64,000 nucleotides of DNA. Source: Progne subis subis (taxonomy: Eukaryota; Chordata; Aves; Passeriformes; Hirundinidae). Location of the stretch: contig JAKJHU010000056.1 in the NCBI GenBank assembly GCA_022316685.1, positions 1,355,872 to 1,419,871 on the forward strand, in the 5' to 3' direction. Below the pieces are notes generated by a model. That model searched no databases. It was not told the origin of the DNA and worked only from the letters and a program-made list of their open reading frames with translations. Of this stretch, positions 60,981 to 64,000 are shown one piece after another. The first letter of the stretch is position 1. Every line of letters begins with the position of its first letter. The position numbers were made by a program, and so were the translations under genes.

Positions 60981-62842
60981 TGAGCAAGGCATGATGACCA
61001 GGCACCTGTAATACTGCAAAATCATTGCAACCACCAGCATTTCTGATCACTCCTAGCTCTAGTGGTTCAACTTCATTAGGTAAAGCTCTTGAGGAGATCT
61101 GAACATTGAGAATTTAATCTGAACTTGTGGATTGGGACCACAGCTGGCCTCTCACGGTGGGGTAGAAGAGCTGGGTGAAGAGGCAGATTGAAAAGCATCA
61201 TTGGGCATCCATTTAGGCAGCAGTAGCAGAAACCTCAGTGCCCTCTGCTCAGGTTGCTGTTACTGGACACCAAACTGATCAATAGTCAGCGGGCTGCCGG
61301 GAGCGATTCATTATGGCCTGAAGAAGATGAATCATGCCCTACACCTCTGCTCCTGCCCACTGACCATGGGAACCTTGAGGGACTAACATAGCTGAGAACA
61401 TGTCTGGAGTTGGATGGGACAAATATCATCCTCACTGACTCTTCTAACCTCAGGTTCATGCCTGTCACATCAGCTGGTCCCCCCAAGAATCTCCATCCTC
61501 AGACCCTGAAGATCTCTTGCCTCTACTCCTCTGTTTGAAGGGCTCTGAGAGCCAGTCAAAACTTTGTTCCTGAGACAATCAAGAAAAGGCTTCTGATTTC
61601 CATTTATGTCTCACTTTTGTTTTGCTAGGCAGAGCAAACTAAACAACTTTAGTCTCCTGTCACCAGACACTGCAGCCAGCTTTCTGCTGCACCTGCTCTG
61701 GTGTAAAGTTGCATAGTGACAATTCCCCATCAGCAATGATGTTTGGAGATCTCTATCAAGGCAGGTGTTCAGCAAATGGCCTCTTTGTAGGGGGAGCACC
61801 CCACTCTGCTAATTGCCAGCACAAGAGCCGTGCTACGCACTGACACCAGGCTTTGCAGCCTAAGGCTCCTCATGGGGTGAAGACAATCTTCCCCTGCACC
61901 TGTAAATGCGATTTAAGAATGTTATCAGGCAACTACACAAACTGAGTGAAGTACAAAATATTTCTGCTCATAAAATGAGCCGGGCAGAGGGCACTTTGGG
62001 TTGCCTTTGCAGTGGTGTGGGTGAGCAAAATCACCACAGGCAGAGTGAGAGCAAACACCAGACAGACCTGTGCTCCTGCAATCTGCTATATCAGCAAGTA
62101 TGGAGCTGGAAACTGGAGCTGGACAGCAGGCAGAGACTGTGATTTGTGAAGGAGATGGAGGTTTGATATGTTTAGTCTTCCTGCTACACCCTCTTCTAAG
62201 TGGAGGAGGTGCTTCTCACCTTACTCCTTTCTGGCATTTCTCTGAAACTCCACTTGGCCGTGATTTGCCTTTATCATATGAGTTACGGCGATGTGCAAGT
62301 GTCGACTCACAAAGATTATAAAATGTCTTCTAGAAATTAGCTTATCCCACCTGTACTTCTCTGCTGCATTTAACCATTAGGAAGGATCATCATAACAGGC
62401 ATTAGCTAAACAAGAGACTGGCAGAAATCTGCCTCCTTAGGTAGAATGACTTCCCCCCTTCCCACCTCCCCTCCCAGACTATTCAGCTACATTAAAAAAA
62501 ACCCCTAGATCTGAGTTTGCAACTTGTCTTTCATGTTTGCTCACAGCCAAGGAGCTGAAATGCTTCGGTTTCAAGAAAGTGAATATGAAAAAGCACCTCC
62601 TGGGGCAAGAGGAGATTTGCAGTCTTTGTCATCTCGCGGGTCACGTTCATTTTTTACTGATGGGAAAAATCATCCGCTGCATGAGGGAAAGAGACCATCC
62701 CCAGCCAGCTTCTGTTTGATTGCTCCTGCCAGGCGTCTGCAGGAGATGTTTTTTGTTGTTGTTGGAAGCCAAATGGGTGCCATAGATAAGCTTTCTCAGA
62801 GGCACGTCCCTCTCAGACCGTGCTCTTCCACCGGTGGCACGC
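60981..62842. other. Unannotated non-coding stretch
   Basis: No repeat family or exon recognised. A 107-codon frame at 62524-62847 ends at the TATA box listed next and resembles no known protein. Confidence 0.45.
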
Positions 62843-62935
62843 TATAAAATGAACCCGGCTGCGCGCGGGCCATGTGCGCGGAGCCCGGCTCCCGGACGTG
62901 GAATTCCCGGTCCTCGCCAACTTTCCCCTAAAGCT
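62843..62935 (+). promoter_or_regulatory. TATA box plus CpG cluster, promoter candidate
   Basis: A perfect TATAAAA lies at 62843-62849. About 20-90 bases downstream comes the densest CpG cluster in this part of the window (cggctgcgcgcgggcc, gtgcgcggagcccgg, cccggacgtgg). A start site would be expected near 62870-62880. The first ATG after that (62872) opens only a short frame of about 17-20 codons. No coding first exon or clear donor follows, and an AATAAA occurs at about 62956. It may drive a non-coding RNA, or be coincidence. Confidence 0.3.
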
Positions 62936-64000
62936 TCGTTATTCCAATAAATCACAGAGCTGAGTTGTGGGGCTCTGTTTGGTGGGGACTGCTTTTAATT
63001 GCAGTTTTAGGAACTGTGGGAAAGCAGAATTAATGCCATATGTTTTTTAGGCTTTCGGACCAGTCGCGAGGTCTCGCTTTCAGTCTTGGCTGGGATTCAA
63101 ACATCGCAGTGAATTTTCAGGTTCCTCTGTGTCGAGCCACAGTGTGGGGGGGGGGAAGGGCAGGAGGGGAGTTGGTGGCAGGGTGATGGAGGGTGCTGCT
63201 GTGCTTCTGGCCTGGAGAGGCAGAGAGGAAGCAGAGAGTGCTTCCAGAGGCAAGGAGAAGAACTCCAGGTAAAATCCATTTGTTCCTAGCCCTCAGCATG
63301 GACAAACAAGGCTGAAACTTGTGACAAAGGAAAACCTGCTGAGAAGAGGAAAGGAAGATAGAGAGGCTGTGGTCTTTTCCCTGGACACTGTCTTCCCTCA
63401 CGTTACTTCTTTCACTGATTTTCCTCCTCTCAATGCCCCCAGTGCTGAGGGGCGTGGTGCCTTCACTCCTCTCCCCACTGATGTCGGACTGCACTGTGGA
63501 CCTGCATTTATAAATGATGTGCTTGGAGGGAGTTCAAAGTAGGGCTCACATACAACAGAACTGATTTTGTGAACACATGAACACCCCTTGGATGATGGGA
63601 CAAATGTCACAAGAGAGCCAGGCCCCCTTTAGCTGTTTGACTCCTCCTGGTCCCAGCCCCTGTGCCCACCGTTTTTGGAACTGGTTCTTGGTCGTTCTTG
63701 TGGGAGTCCAGTTGCTCTGTGTGCAGGGAGGATGTGGCCATGCCCAGCACTCCAGCTCAGCACCGGCCACCTGACAACTCATCACAGTCTCCATCTGATA
63801 TAAGATTTTGTAGACTCATACACACTTAGCCACAGGCATCTGCAGATCCTCACGACACACTTGACACACTCCACACCCGCTGCTGAAAAGGGGTAATTTT
63901 GCCTTTTCTCATGCAAATCAGCTGACCCCGTCGCAGGTGATAGAAGTGATGAAGCCTTTACCCTCTGAAAGCCTGGTTCAGGAGTGTGTTGAAACATCCT
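62936..64000. other. Unannotated non-coding stretch
   Basis: Ten G lie at 63146-63155. Otherwise no repeat family or exon recognised. Frames up to 125 codons on the minus strand (63117-63494) overlap others and lack any domain. Confidence 0.45.

Overview
The window looks like 64 kb of intergenic or intronic DNA from a bird. The evidence is a set of 5'-truncated CR1 LINE fragments, several ending in the avian-type 8-bp tail (forms of ATTCTATG or CACAGAAT), on a background of unique, CpG-poor DNA with simple repeats. CR1 is also common in other sauropsids, so bird is an inference, and no species can be named. I found no protein-coding exon, tRNA, rRNA, CRISPR array or intact mobile element that I could defend. 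The longer open frames lie in tandem repeats, in CR1 copies or in stretches with no recognisable protein, so no CDS is listed.

Layout. 1-18.9 kb holds CR1 tails at both ends and in between, older CR1 relics near 3.5 and 5.4 kb, a GA-rich repeat, a run of 27 C and a (TAAAA)n array. 18.9-29.8 kb is almost free of recognisable repeats apart from long T runs. 29.8-31.55 kb is the standout: a CpG-island-like block of about 345 bp runs straight into a 1.38-kb, 9-bp-unit minisatellite of about 150 units with nested higher-order duplication. 32-45 kb has three CR1 tails, a 0.7-kb polypyrimidine tract carrying (TTTC)n and (TTCC)n, a run of 47 A, a CpG-enriched block near 40 kb and a nested perfect palindrome near 44.2 kb. 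45-64 kb has further CR1 tails, four possible MIR/L2-like relics, a cluster of tetranucleotide and TA/CA repeats near 56.5 kb, and a TATA-box plus CpG cluster near 62.85 kb that is the best promoter candidate.

The repeats show at least three apparent age layers: possible MIR/L2-type relics, old CR1/L3-like pieces, and younger CR1 tails with a readable 3' end. All identifications are by eye against remembered family consensus features. No alignment or profile search was run, so subfamily names and exact ends are approximate.
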